A stretch of DNA of 64,000 nucleotides from Peptoniphilaceae bacterium (GTDB taxonomy: Bacteria > Bacillota > Clostridia > Tissierellales > Peptoniphilaceae). The first letter of the stretch is position 1, and the number at the start of each line of letters is the position of its first letter. The notes beneath the pieces were generated by a model that was not told where the DNA came from, made no database searches, and saw only the letters and a list, made by a program, of their open reading frames with translations. Position numbers and translations under genes: made by a program. The stretch covers positions 150,855-214,854 of the forward strand of contig CAJUSY010000023.1 in the NCBI GenBank assembly GCA_910589545.1, written 5' to 3'. Below are positions 17,706 through 26,501 of the stretch, piece after piece.

Positions 17706-17889
17706 AAATCAGATTACTGCATTTGCTAAGAATATCATCTGGAGAAAATAACTAAAAATCCAAGCGAAGTGACCCGTCAAAAATCTCACTCGTGAAAGCC
17801 GAAGGCGCACTTGAGATTTTAGGGGCGTGAGCGTGAGGTTTTTTTTATTTTCGTAAGCCAGATGTTCGTGCAAATCAGTTTTCTGATTT
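17706..17889. repeat. Palindromic element, copy D, with a C-type fragment after it
   Basis: The outer arms are AAATCAGATTACTG and, on the other strand, AAATCAGAAAACTG. The inner arm AAAATCTCA pairs with TGAGATTTT. From 17928 to about 18020 comes the right half of a C-type element (AATTTTCGTAAG...GACTTTTATTC), so the 504-bp gap between 17575 and 18078 is a mosaic of two element types plus the terminator at 18031. Confidence 0.75.
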
Positions 17890-18030
17890 ACTAAGAAGAG
17901 ATACTTTCTTGGCAATGAGGGGAATTTTCGTAAGTGAGACGATGTGCTATGACTTTTATTCATTATCTTTGTGCTGCGACTTATCCTCTCGTCCATGTGT
18001 TCATGCAATCAAGTTTTTTACTTTCCAAAT

Positions 18031-18056
18031 AAAAAACGGGATCAATAGACCCCATT
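18031..18056 (-). terminator. Rho-independent terminator of the LPKAG protein gene
   Basis: Minus-strand stem AATGGGGTC-tatt-GATCCCGTT (two G-U pairs) is followed by TTTTTT. Confidence 0.8.
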
Positions 18057-18078
18057 TTACTATTCTTAAATCTTCGTT

Positions 18079-18894
18079 TTATTTACGTTTTTTAAGTGAT
18101 ACGAATGCACCCACAACACTTGCCAATGATGCTGTTGCTAGTGTTAATATTTCAGCTTCACTACCAGCCTTTGGTAGTTTTTTCTTTATTTTAGCTTTTT
18201 TAACTAGAGTATTTCCTTTTGTTACTGTAGGAGATTTCTTTTCTTTTTTAGCTTTCTTAACCAAAGTGACCTTTTTATTTTTTTCAGATTTATTCTTTGC
18301 TTCTTCTTCAGCTTTCTTTGCTTCATCTTTCTTCTCTGCTTCTTTTTCAGCCTTTTTTGCTTCTTCAGCTTTCTTTACTTCATCTTTCTTTTTTGCTTCT
18401 TCTTCAGTCTTTTTTGCTTCTTCTGGATCTATTTCTTTAATTTTTAATGTATAATGCCATTTACCATTTTTTTCTTCTAGTTCAAAATCATTATTTATTA
18501 ATTCTGTTTCTAGATCTTTTTTTGCTGCTTTTTCTGCTTCTTCTTTTGTCTCAAATTCAGGTTGAGGTTTTGAATGTTTGATTTTGTCTATTTCTTCATT
18601 GTAATATTTCAACATTCCCCTAGCATTTCTAACATTCAAAGCTTGAGGTTCATTAAGAATTTTTCTTTCTTCTTTTACTCTTTCATTTAATTTTTTCACT
18701 TCTGGAGTTCGTTCTAATTTTTCTAAAATCTTATCAACATTGTCCAATGTGTCCGTTATAATTTCAGCAGAGATTTCTTGTTCTTGTTTTCTAATCTCTT
18801 CTCTGCTTTCTGATGTAGCAAAAGTGCTCACTCCACTGCTAAAAATCATAGTTCCTGCAAGTACTGCTATCAATAATCTCTTGTTAATTTTCAT
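18079..18894 (-). CDS. Sortase-anchored surface protein with variant LPKAG signal
   Basis: 271 residues. Signal peptide (residues 1-26, ending STFA), a helical region (30-120), then a compact module FETKEEAEKAAKKDLE...NGKWHYTLKI that recurs in the CWB2-CAP protein at 51951-53777. A long Lys/Glu/Ala coiled region follows. The C-terminus is LPKAGSEAEI, a hydrophobic segment and KKRK, a sortase signal with Ala where LPXTG has Thr. No ribosome site lies within 15 bases of the ATG. The nearest GGAGGAGG is about 45 bases upstream inside a structured leader, and a 22-codon ORF overlaps the start. Confidence 0.85.
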   Translation of the reverse strand: MKINKRLLIAVLAGTMIFSSGVSTFATSESREEIRKQEQEISAEIITDTLDNVDKILEKLERTPEVKKLNERVKEERKILNEPQALNVRNARGMLKYYNEEIDKIKHSKPQPEFETKEEAEKAAKKDLETELINNDFELEEKNGKWHYTLKIKEIDPEEAKKTEEEAKKKDEVKKAEEAKKAEKEAEKKDEAKKAEEEAKNKSEKNKKVTLVKKAKKEKKSPTVTKGNTLVKKAKIKKKLPKAGSEAEILTLATASLASVVGAFVSLKKRK

Positions 18895-18959
18895 AATAAT
18901 ATGACAATGGAAACTTCCCTAACGGGTGGAATTTGTCCTCCTCCTTTCAACCTTTTCAT
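18891..18959 (-). CDS. Possible leader peptide overlapping the LPKAG gene start
   Basis: A 22-codon frame (begins MKRLKGGGQIPP, ends VILL) has its TGA overlapping the ATG at 18894 (ATGA). It could couple translation to the main gene, which lacks its own close ribosome site. Its own ribosome site is weak, so it may not be translated. Confidence 0.25.
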   Translation of the reverse strand: MKRLKGGGQIPPVREVSIVILL

Positions 18960-18989
18960 TTCAATGAATTTTAATCAAATTAGTTTCCA
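18908..18989 (-). promoter_or_regulatory. Structured 5' leader of the LPKAG gene
   Basis: On the minus strand TGGAAACT pairs with AGTTTCCA across 82 bases, and the next inner blocks AATTTG/CAAATT also pair. Two small hairpins (TTCATT-ga-AATGAA and CCC-gtta-GGG) and an unpaired GGAGGAGGA fill the loop. No known riboswitch class is recognised. The remaining 18990-19257 is AT-rich and shows only a short palindrome, TCTACTTGAAGTAGA. Confidence 0.4.
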
Positions 18990-19257
18990 AGCAATTCCTT
19001 GCTATTCCATTTTATAACTATCTACTTGAAGTAGACTTCTTGGTAAATAACTCCCAAATAAAACATGTTTTTTCTTGCGAAAACATTTTTCTTAGGTTTA
19101 AAAATATTTCCAAAAAACTTTAAAATTCTTTGTTACTATATACGCAAACTTTACTTTTTACAGAAGCGTTTATTGAATAACTACTTTCTATATCTATATT
19201 TATTATACTATATTTTTTATCACGATACAATACAGATTATATTCCTTTTTAGTGAAA

Positions 19258-19542
19258 TAAACAATATTACTGCATTTGCTATGAAACCAACATTTGCACT
19301 TTAATAAGCTTTTAACTAAGCGAGTCATCTGGAGAAAATTGTGTCAAATTCAATCGAAGAAATTCGTTAAAAAATCTCACTGTCTGAGTGCATAGCACAA
19401 GTTTGAGATTTTAGAGTTTCGAGATTAGAATTTGCCAATTTTCGTAAGTGAGATTTTGCGTGTTACAACTTTTATTCATTATCTCTGTTAAGCGACAAGT
19501 TTTCGTAACCCAGATGTTCGTGCAAATCAGTTTTCTGATTTT
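19258..19542. repeat. D-type element with a C-type element nested inside
   Basis: The outer ends are AATATTACTGCATTTGC (left) and GCAAATCAGTTTTCTGATTT (right), matching copy D. Between them, from 19304 to 19475, sits a complete C-type element (starts ATAAGCTTTTAACTAAGCG, ends GTTACAACTTTTAT). The nesting implies that C-type elements moved into an existing D-type element, or recombined with it. Confidence 0.7.
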
Positions 19543-19581
19543 TCTGTTAATCTGACATAGTAGTGGCACTAAATTTTCCCA

Positions 19582-19608
19582 TAAAAATAGACCCTTATAA
19601 GGGTCTAT
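19582..19608. terminator. Bidirectional-looking terminator after the P-loop gene
   Basis: A perfect palindrome, ATAGACCC-TTATAA-GGGTCTAT, is followed on the minus strand by TTTTTATG. Confidence 0.85.
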
Positions 19609-19618
19609 CGTGAAGGTA

Positions 19619-20041
19619 TTATTCGTGCAATTCCACTGTATCTTCGTGGTATTTTGCTGGTAAGCTTGATTTTTCTTTGTTCATTCCTATGAAGAAGTTA
19701 ACGTTGGCTTCTTTTGATAAAACTTCCAAGTTTTCTAGAAATTCTTCTAATTGTTGTTCTGTCATTTCAACGATTGAGTAAATTCCATCTACGTAAACTG
19801 TTTCGATGTCGAAATCTTGTGACATTATTCCTGCCAAAAATCCATACAAACTTTCTGGACTTGAGATGTGGAATGTCGATGCATCTATAAGTCTTACTGA
19901 GTGATCAAGTGAGAAGATATGCTTGTCATCAGAGTCTATAAATATTATGTTACCGTTTTTGTTTTGTTTTTCGTCGTTGGCCTCGTCTATCAACCATTTT
20001 GTTTTTCCGCTGCCTTTAGGACCTATTACAAATTTAACCAT
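19619..20041 (-). CDS. Small P-loop ATPase of unknown function
   Basis: 140 residues. It begins MVKFVIGPKGSGKTKWLID with a canonical Walker A (GPKGSGKTK) and has a Walker B-like VYVDGIYSI. Homologous short proteins occur across Clostridia and are sometimes labelled PilT-like, but no secretion ATPase domain is present. Start 20041 is chosen because AAAGG is nine bases upstream; in-frame codons earlier are too close. The next upstream gene (20086-21021) is 44 bases away, so it may be the last gene of that group. Confidence 0.75.
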   Translation of the reverse strand: MVKFVIGPKGSGKTKWLIDEANDEKQNKNGNIIFIDSDDKHIFSLDHSVRLIDASTFHISSPESLYGFLAGIMSQDFDIETVYVDGIYSIVEMTEQQLEEFLENLEVLSKEANVNFFIGMNKEKSSLPAKYHEDTVELHE

Positions 20042-20085
20042 TATTATCATCCTTTCTTAAACCATTTTAAAATGTTTAATTTACT

Positions 20086-21021
20086 TTATATTATTATACC
20101 CATTCTTTTACTAAATTTATCACCTTGGAAAATATTTTCTTGTTCCATTTTCTCGATTATCATGTCTTGTATTTTCCAATGACTTGTATTCCAGTTGCAA
20201 AAAACAGAAGTCTCTTCAGGCATTCTTCCGACTAAGCGTTGGATTAGGATATCCTTATCCAAGTATTTTAGAAATTCACAAACTTCATTCACGTAATCGT
20301 CCAGTGATTTGAGTTTAACTTTTCCTTCTTCGTACCACTTTGCAAGTGTTGTGTGTTTGGGAATGTAAAGAGAATGGATTTTGCATTCGTCAACTTTTAA
20401 TACCGACAAAAGCTTAGCAGTTTCCTTGACATCGTCCATATCATCCCAAGGAAGTGCCAGTATTACATGCGTGCAAATTCTAAATCCGTATTCTTTGATC
20501 AGAAGACACGCTTGGATAAAATCTGCTACTGTGTGTTGTCTGTTGATTATCTTCAGTGTTTTGTTGTTCGATGTTTGCAGTCCAAGCTCAATGATGATGT
20601 CTATTTGTTTTTCTTCTTGGAGTTGTTTCAGTATTTCCAAGTGTTCACGAGCAATGCAATCCGGTCTTGTGGATACGCTGACTGCGACAACATTTTCCAC
20701 CACTGCTTCGTTAACGTATTGTCTGAACAATTCAAGTGGCATATATGTGTTGGAGTAATTTTGAAAATACGATATGAATTTGTGGGCGTTGTATTTTTTC
20801 TCGATGGTTTGTTTGTCCTTTTCTAATTGTTCACGAATGGAAAGATGCTTTTCTTTGTTTTCAAAGCTTCCACCTTCTTCGTGACAGTATATGCAACCAC
20901 CACTCCCAAGCCTTCCGTCTCTGTTGGGACAAGTCAAATCTAGTTTTATCGGAAGTTTGTAGACTTTTTCTCCGTAATGTTCTTTGAGATATTTGCTGTA
21001 AATGTTATATCTATCAGTCAT
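20086..21021 (-). CDS. Radical SAM protein of the TIGR01212 (YtqA) family
   Basis: 311 residues. The iron-sulphur motif is CPNRDG...GGCIYC, a long-spaced variant typical of TIGR01212 and not the common CxxxCxxC. ISYFQNYSNTYMP and SVSTRPDCI are also family motifs. The reaction is not firmly known; a tRNA or metabolite modification is usually assumed. It overlaps the peroxiredoxin gene by 8 bases, part of a run of overlapping minus-strand genes (20086-22593). Confidence 0.9.
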   Translation of the reverse strand: MTDRYNIYSKYLKEHYGEKVYKLPIKLDLTCPNRDGRLGSGGCIYCHEEGGSFENKEKHLSIREQLEKDKQTIEKKYNAHKFISYFQNYSNTYMPLELFRQYVNEAVVENVVAVSVSTRPDCIAREHLEILKQLQEEKQIDIIIELGLQTSNNKTLKIINRQHTVADFIQACLLIKEYGFRICTHVILALPWDDMDDVKETAKLLSVLKVDECKIHSLYIPKHTTLAKWYEEGKVKLKSLDDYVNEVCEFLKYLDKDILIQRLVGRMPEETSVFCNWNTSHWKIQDMIIEKMEQENIFQGDKFSKRMGIII

Positions 21022-21454
21022 GTAGGTTGTCTCTGATGTAATCTAAGACTTCTTGTGGGTTTTCGTCTGGTTTTACTTTTCTGAATTCTTTAACCAAATT
21101 CATATCTTTGTCGAATACAAATGTGCTTCGTTCTGTTTTGGTAACTTCTTTTCCAAACATTTTGCCCTTGTACACGCAGCCAAAATTATTCAAAAATTCT
21201 CTTTCTGGGTCGGATATCAATTCTTGTTTAAGTCCTTGTTTTTTTCTGAAATTTTCGTGTGTTTTTTCTGTATCCTTGCTAATTCCTACAACTTCTGTGT
21301 TTAGTTTTTGAAATTCGTCGTAAATTTCAGAAAATCCGTCCGCTTCTATCGTACATCCACTTGTATTATCTTTTGGATAAATGTAGACTACCAAGTTTTT
21401 GCCGATGTATTTGTCATAGTATTCTTCGTTTAAAAATTCTTTTAAATTATTCAT
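21014..21454 (-). CDS. bcp: Thioredoxin-dependent peroxiredoxin (BCP/PrxQ type)
   Basis: 146 residues; reduces hydrogen peroxide and organic peroxides in the cytoplasm. PKDNTSGCTIEADGF holds the peroxidatic Cys in the P-x3-T-x2-C motif. The second Cys five residues later that many BCP proteins use is replaced by Ser, so it likely works as a one-Cys enzyme or with a distant Cys (FGCVYKG). It overlaps both neighbours by 8 bases, which indicates one transcript. Confidence 0.9.
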   Translation of the reverse strand: MNNLKEFLNEEYYDKYIGKNLVVYIYPKDNTSGCTIEADGFSEIYDEFQKLNTEVVGISKDTEKTHENFRKKQGLKQELISDPEREFLNNFGCVYKGKMFGKEVTKTERSTFVFDKDMNLVKEFRKVKPDENPQEVLDYIRDNLHD

Positions 21455-22283
21455 AATCCCTCAACTCAAATAGTTCTTCTAAAAATTTTGCCAATCCATC
21501 TTCTTCGTTTGTGTATTGTGTTATGATGTCTGCTTGTTGTTTCAAAATATCGTCGGAGTTTTTCATCGCAACTCCAAGTCCGCTGTTTACAACCATCTCC
21601 AAATCGTTGTGTGCATCGCCAATCGCAACCACCTCATCATTTTTTATGCCAAAATGTTCAAGCACATGAATTGCTCTTTTGTATTTGTCTGTGTTAACGT
21701 TTTGCACTTCAAGCATTCTGATGTTTTGTGGAAAATATTTCGTGTGAATGTGATATGTCACATTTGGATTAGTCTTGATGGTGTCTACGATTTTAAGAAT
21801 GTGACTTTTCGCAGATATCATAATCATGCTCACACAATCATCTATAGGTAAATTCCTCTCAGATATCGTCATTATCTCACTAACATCACCTACGCTGTCA
21901 ACGAAATATTTCTTGTCATCTTCATCTTGAATGAGTAATGAGCATTTATTTTCCACGAAAAAATACGGTCTTATCCCATACTCTTTTGATAGAGCGCTAA
22001 GCTTTTCCACCACACTAGATTCCAACTTCAAATCCTCATCCATTGCAATATTGGAGCTACTGTGAATAATAGCTCCATTATTTGCAAGGATTATTTTGTC
22101 AAAATCTAATTTTTCGGTTAATTGCTTAGCTCTGGATAGACCTCTTCCTGTTGCAATAATAATCTTTATGCCGTTGTCATAAAGTTTTTGTAAAATTTGA
22201 TTACTAAAATCAGTAATTTTTTTATCGTCTGTCAGAAGAGTTCCGTCCAGATCAATCATAACAGCCTTAAAATTATTCTTCAT
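21447..22283 (-). CDS. Cof-type HAD phosphatase
   Basis: 278 residues. The nucleophile motif is MIDLDGTLLTDD, motif II is IIATGRG and motif IV is VVAIGDAHNDLEM, with the C2-type cap in between. The family hydrolyses sugar phosphates or cofactors such as FMN. Start 22283 has GGAGAAG upstream; the longer frame to 22361 does not. It overlaps the DUF1292 gene by 11 bases. Confidence 0.9.
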   Translation of the reverse strand: MKNNFKAVMIDLDGTLLTDDKKITDFSNQILQKLYDNGIKIIIATGRGLSRAKQLTEKLDFDKIILANNGAIIHSSSNIAMDEDLKLESSVVEKLSALSKEYGIRPYFFVENKCSLLIQDEDDKKYFVDSVGDVSEIMTISERNLPIDDCVSMIMISAKSHILKIVDTIKTNPNVTYHIHTKYFPQNIRMLEVQNVNTDKYKRAIHVLEHFGIKNDEVVAIGDAHNDLEMVVNSGLGVAMKNSDDILKQQADIITQYTNEEDGLAKFLEELFELRDYE

Positions 22284-22593
22284 CTTCTCCTTCAAAATCC
22301 ACGAAAAGAGATTCGAATGTTTCTTTTGCTTTTTCGTATTCAGCATCGTCTTCGATAACATCTAAGGTAGCTTCTTCGTTGATTTCTTCGTATTTGTAAA
22401 TCATAATTTCGTTGTCATCTTCAGATATAAGTGCGATGTAATCACTGTCGTATCCTTCAACTTCGAATACTCCAAGAATACCACATTCGATTTCTCCGCC
22501 ATCTTCTAATGTTAGTACGATTGTATCTAACTCTTCTTCATCATACATTTCTTCGTTTAATTCTTCGTTTTCTAAATTTCTTTCGTCACTCAT
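22273..22593 (-). CDS. DUF1292 family acidic protein
   Basis: 106 residues, strongly acidic. The core IVLTLEDGGEIECGILGVFEVEGYDSDYIALI matches the DUF1292 (YrzB-like) pattern (only short pieces of it are diagnostic: LTLEDG and YIAL). Function is unknown. It is common in Firmicutes near translation or cell-wall genes. It is upstream of and overlapping the HAD gene. Confidence 0.85.
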   Translation of the reverse strand: MSDERNLENEELNEEMYDEEELDTIVLTLEDGGEIECGILGVFEVEGYDSDYIALISEDDNEIMIYKYEEINEEATLDVIEDDAEYEKAKETFESLFVDFEGEDEE

Positions 22594-22607
22594 TTTTATC
22601 CTCCATT

Positions 22608-23999
22608 TTATAATGATTCTACTAATTTCTTCAAGAATTCGTAAACTCTTGCTGTAGATTCCAAATCCAAAGTTTCTTTTGGTGTGTGAACTCCAGTCAT
22701 ATCAGGTCCGATGGAAATCATGTCCATGTCCGGATATTTCTTTGAAAATACTGCACATTCAAGACCTGCGTGAATAACATTCACTTGCATATCTTTTCCT
22801 GTGACTTCCTTATAAACTTTCAAACATTTATCTCTTAGTTCGCTATCTTCTCGGTATTCCCAAGGTTCGTAGAATCCCTCAGATTTAACTATTCCATTGT
22901 TTGATTTTGTTGTATTTGTAATCAAATCCTCAACCTCTTTGATTTTATCCAAAACCGAGGATCTGATAGATACCATGAACACGAATTTGCCGTCTTCTGT
23001 TTTTGCGATTGATTGGTTAAGAGAAGTTTCCACCAAATCATTGTTATCTTTTACCATTGCCATGACGCCGTTTGGAATTGTCGTTAGGAAATTTAAGATG
23101 TGTTCTGTAGATTGTTCGTCCATAGGAGTAGCTTTGTCTACTTGTTCAAACTTAAATTCCATTTTTTCTTCTACTTGTTTGAATCCTTCTACGTTTATTT
23201 CTTCGTCTTTGATTTCATCCTCACTTGCAATTACAAGCTCACAATTTCTTGGAATTGCATTGTGTTTTGTACCGCCATTTAATGATACAATTCTCAAATT
23301 GTGACGAGTTGATAATTCCTTTAGGATAGAAACTGTGGATTCAATTGCATTAAGGTGATTTTTGTTGATATCTTGACCACTGTGACCACCTCTGAAACCA
23401 TTGATAGACATTTTGTAGAAGAATTTTCCAAAATCTTCACGTTTGATTTCAAATTCAGAATTCAATGTGTTTCCACCAGCGCAACCAGCTGTCAAAATCC
23501 CTTCTTCTTCGCTGTCAACGTTGATTAGGTATTTGCCTTTCAAGAAGTCTTCACTAACAGCATTTGCTCCTATAAGTCCAACTTCTTCATTTGTAGTAAT
23601 CATCAATTCCAAATCAGGATGTGATAAGTTTTCGTCTTGCAAAATAGCAAATCCCATCGCAATTGCAATTCCATTGTCTGCTCCCAAAGTTGTTTTGTTG
23701 GCAGTTAATTTGCCATTTTCTTCGATAAATTCGATAGGATCTTTTGTAAAATCATGGTCGCTGTCGTCTTCTTTTTCGCAAACCATGTCCATGTGACCTT
23801 GCAAAATAACTCCTGGATGACCTTTTTTATCTTCTGTTGCAGGCTTTCTGATTACAATGTTCAATTCATCGTCGACATCGTAGTCAAGTCCTAGTTGTTT
23901 TGCTTTATTTACTAAGTATTCATTAATTTTTTGTTGATCAAATGAACAACGAGGTACATTTGATAATTCTCTAAAATTTTCCAATACTATATTTTTCAT
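22608..23999 (-). CDS. pepD: Aminoacyl-histidine dipeptidase (M20C)
   Basis: 463-residue cytoplasmic metallopeptidase that splits Xaa-His and other dipeptides. Metal-ligand motifs are LQGHMDMVCEK, TTLGADNGIA, TTNEEVGLIGA and the C-terminal HAGLECAVF. A dimerisation (lid) domain lies between about residues 190 and 390. Length is normal for PepD. GAGGTG lies upstream of the ATG, and the DUF1292 gene follows 15 bases after its stop, so it probably leads the 20-24 kb transcript. In an amino-acid-fermenting anaerobe it would serve peptide nutrition. Confidence 0.95.
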   Translation of the reverse strand: MKNIVLENFRELSNVPRCSFDQQKINEYLVNKAKQLGLDYDVDDELNIVIRKPATEDKKGHPGVILQGHMDMVCEKEDDSDHDFTKDPIEFIEENGKLTANKTTLGADNGIAIAMGFAILQDENLSHPDLELMITTNEEVGLIGANAVSEDFLKGKYLINVDSEEEGILTAGCAGGNTLNSEFEIKREDFGKFFYKMSINGFRGGHSGQDINKNHLNAIESTVSILKELSTRHNLRIVSLNGGTKHNAIPRNCELVIASEDEIKDEEINVEGFKQVEEKMEFKFEQVDKATPMDEQSTEHILNFLTTIPNGVMAMVKDNNDLVETSLNQSIAKTEDGKFVFMVSIRSSVLDKIKEVEDLITNTTKSNNGIVKSEGFYEPWEYREDSELRDKCLKVYKEVTGKDMQVNVIHAGLECAVFSKKYPDMDMISIGPDMTGVHTPKETLDLESTARVYEFLKKLVESL

Positions 24000-24066
24000 T
24001 TAATTACACCTCAAGACTTATATACCCAATAAATTAATAAAACTCACAAAATATTTTGTTTTTTGT

Positions 24067-25185
24067 TTATACAGACGATACTACTTTATCAGCTATGATA
24101 ATTTTTCTTTCAGGGGTGAATTCTTCTAGATAAGCGCTTTGTGAAAGTACATCAACAATTATTTTTCGTATTTTGTCCGTATCTATTTTCTTGTTAATCC
24201 TATCTTTGATCAATTCAAACTGCTTTTTCCTGTCGGTATAAAAAGGCTTAACATTAGGATTAGCAGATTTAATCGCAGTATCAAGCGTGTTGTAGAATAA
24301 GCTTGTTCCCGAATCGTAAATCGGAGCCATTCCTTTAACTTCTAGCGTTTCAACATCTCTTATAAATCCAAAATTATTGAAATGTCTGTCTTCGTTGAAA
24401 ATTATATAATCGAGAAAAAGCATTTCATCGATTCCGTTTTTAGCATTATTAACTCCTAGTTTTTCCAATTCTTCAATCACGAAATCATACATTGAAATAT
24501 GATTAGGTTTTTGAGCATTTTGAACTATCGCATTAACTGGAATGAGCTCCGTGTTTTCATCGATGAAATTCTCACAAACAGAATAAGTCATCTCGCCCAT
24601 ATTTTTAATTTCATATTTAATATGATTAATTCCAAGAATTTTTGAAATTTCGTAGGCGATTTTTTCGTTGAAAGCCTCTTGATAGAATGGTTTTGATGAT
24701 CCTTTGACGAGAATTCTCTTATCTTCATCTAATATCCAAGCTTTTTTAAGCCAACCATCTGATGTGTTGTTCGGAGTTTTTAGTGAAAAAGAACTGTCGG
24801 ATTTGCCAAAGATAAAAAGTCCCATATCTTGTGAAAAATTATTTTGGAAAAAATTGATGTCTTTCCATTCTACGCTGTCGTTTTTTTCTTTTATCCAATA
24901 TTGATCTGAAAGAGATAGTCCGAAATACGCCAAGCTAAGTTCGTAAAGCGATTTGCCTTGAATGTTTTCTAGAAGAATGTCCTTGTCCTGTCTAGTATCT
25001 GGAATTCTTCTACCTTTTAGAAAATGTTCAAAGCTACTTTTTTCGATTATATTTTTCTTATTGTTGTATTTAACTTGCACCGGTCTGTATTCCGGATTGT
25101 ATATATCTATGATTTTTACGATTTTGTTGTGAATCATTTCAAACGAAAACACCGGCGTGTTTTTATTATATATTACATATTCCAT
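24067..25185 (-). CDS. HipA/CtkA-like protein kinase without a partner antitoxin
   Basis: 372 residues. The catalytic core of HipA-type serine/threonine kinases is visible: catalytic loop IIFNEDRHFNNFGF, metal-binding YDSGTSLF, and an ATP-binding region with ILVKGSSKPFYQEAFNEKIA. The N-terminal third (to about residue 130) is not the HipA_N domain and has SDGWLKKAW before the kinase core. GGAGGGG precedes the ATG. No HipB-like helix-turn-helix gene is next to it: the flanks are pepD and prfB. HipA kinases phosphorylate aminoacyl-tRNA synthetases and cause persistence; CtkA acts on host proteins. Which applies here cannot be told. Confidence 0.75.
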   Translation of the reverse strand: MEYVIYNKNTPVFSFEMIHNKIVKIIDIYNPEYRPVQVKYNNKKNIIEKSSFEHFLKGRRIPDTRQDKDILLENIQGKSLYELSLAYFGLSLSDQYWIKEKNDSVEWKDINFFQNNFSQDMGLFIFGKSDSSFSLKTPNNTSDGWLKKAWILDEDKRILVKGSSKPFYQEAFNEKIAYEISKILGINHIKYEIKNMGEMTYSVCENFIDENTELIPVNAIVQNAQKPNHISMYDFVIEELEKLGVNNAKNGIDEMLFLDYIIFNEDRHFNNFGFIRDVETLEVKGMAPIYDSGTSLFYNTLDTAIKSANPNVKPFYTDRKKQFELIKDRINKKIDTDKIRKIIVDVLSQSAYLEEFTPERKIIIADKVVSSV

Positions 25186-25238
25186 TCTATCCCCTCCTTT
25201 CCTATATTGTACTATATTTGTGTTATTTTATTGTAAAT

Positions 25239-26334
25239 TTAATTGTGGCTCAAATACGCATTAATGAATTTATCCAAATCTCCATCCAACACGTCTTGGA
25301 CTTGTGAGCTTTCACAGTTTGTCCTGTGGTCTTTTACTAAAGTGTATGGTTGGAAGACGTAGGATCTGATTTGTGAGCCCCACGCTATTTGGTTGTACTT
25401 TCCTTGAATGTCTTCGATTTTTTCACGTTTTTCTTCTTCTTTTATCATGATTAATTTTGCGATAAGCATATCCATAGCGTATTTCCTGTTGGCTATTTGA
25501 GACCTTTCTGTTTGGCATTGAACTGTAACTCCTGTCGGAATGTGTGTGATTCTAACTGCGGAGTCTGTCATGTTGACGTGTTGTCCTCCAGCTCCCGATG
25601 CCCTGTAGGTGTCAATCTTCAAATCCTTGTCGTCGATTTGAATGTTGTGACTGTCCTTGATTTCCGGGAATACGTCGACCGATGCAAATGATGTGTGGCG
25701 GCGTTTTTGTTGGTCAAACGGAGAAATCCTGACAAGTCTGTGAACGCCTTTTTCGCTTTTCAAAAATCCGTACGCATTAATCCCTTGAACTATCAGCGAA
25801 ACGGATTTGATTCCACCTTCTGTGTCTTGGTTGTAGTCGGTGATTTTGTAGGAATATTTCTTATCAGCAATCCACCTTGTGTACATTCTAAGTAGCATTT
25901 CAGCCCAATCTTGGGCTTCAGTCCCACCTGCACCTGCGTGAATGGACATAATCGCATTATTCTTGTCGTATTCTCCCACCAACAGTGTTTTGATTTTAAA
26001 TTCTTCTACGTTTTTCTCCAAATTTTTGAGAGTTTTGGAGATTTCTTTTTCGTATTCTTCGGTGTTGTCTTCCTTGCTGATTTCGAGCATCATTTTGACT
26101 TCTTCGATTTTTTCTTCAATTTCATCGTATTTTTCGACGTCTTCTTTTATGGAATTTAATTCATCGAAGATTTCTTGTGCTTTGTCGCTGTCATCCCAAA
26201 AGCCCTGTTTCAATGTTTCTTGTTGCAATTCATCTAATTTTTTTCTTAAATTGTCTAAGTCAAAGAGACTCCTTTATTTCTTTTAGATTTTGAGATAAAC
26301 TTTCTATTTTTTCACTAATTAAAAATACGTCCAT
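25239..26334 (-). CDS. prfB: Peptide chain release factor 2 with programmed +1 frameshift
   Basis: Releases completed proteins at UGA and UAA. The gene starts at ATG 26334 (GGAGG upstream) and runs 24 codons to an in-frame TGA (26262-26260). The site reads AGGAG-TCT-CTT-TGA-C, the classic RF2 autoregulatory frameshift. Slipping +1 on CTT continues as DLDNLRKK... to the stop at 25239, for a product of about 364 residues. GGQHVN (the peptidyl-transferase motif) lies in the second frame, and the tripeptide region follows the usual RF2 pattern. The window confirms UGA is a stop. Confidence 0.95.
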
Positions 26335-26366
26335 TTTTATCCTCCAATTGCATATATTTTTTGAAC

Positions 26367-26390
26367 AAAAAAGGAGGATTTCTCCTCCTT
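26367..26390 (-). terminator. Rho-independent terminator upstream of prfB
   Basis: Minus-strand AAGGAGGA-GAAA-TCCTCCTT is followed by TTTTTTG. It is the first clear terminator after secA, so secA transcripts may run through repeat copy E before ending here. The stem contains a GGAGG sequence. Confidence 0.8.
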
Positions 26391-26501
26391 GATAATTTGT
26401 ATTTGTTTTTGTGAAAGTGAGTGGCGTGTTTTATGAAGTAGTTATCTGGATAACATCAAACTTTATAGCAGGGATATCTACCATTTCGACATCTAAGAAG
26501 T

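Noticed and set aside
17709..18008. 99-codon minus-strand frame and overlapping plus-strand frame across repeat D
   Set aside because: Both lie within the palindromic element and the C-type fragment, and other copies do not keep the frame open.
19065..19304. 79-codon plus-strand frame in the gap before the P-loop gene
   Set aside because: Phe/Leu/Tyr-rich translation of AT-rich DNA, no ribosome site, and it runs into a repeat element.
19619..20041. PilT twitching-motility ATPase
   Set aside because: Only a Walker A and a short alpha/beta core are present. The secretion-ATPase His and Asp boxes are missing.
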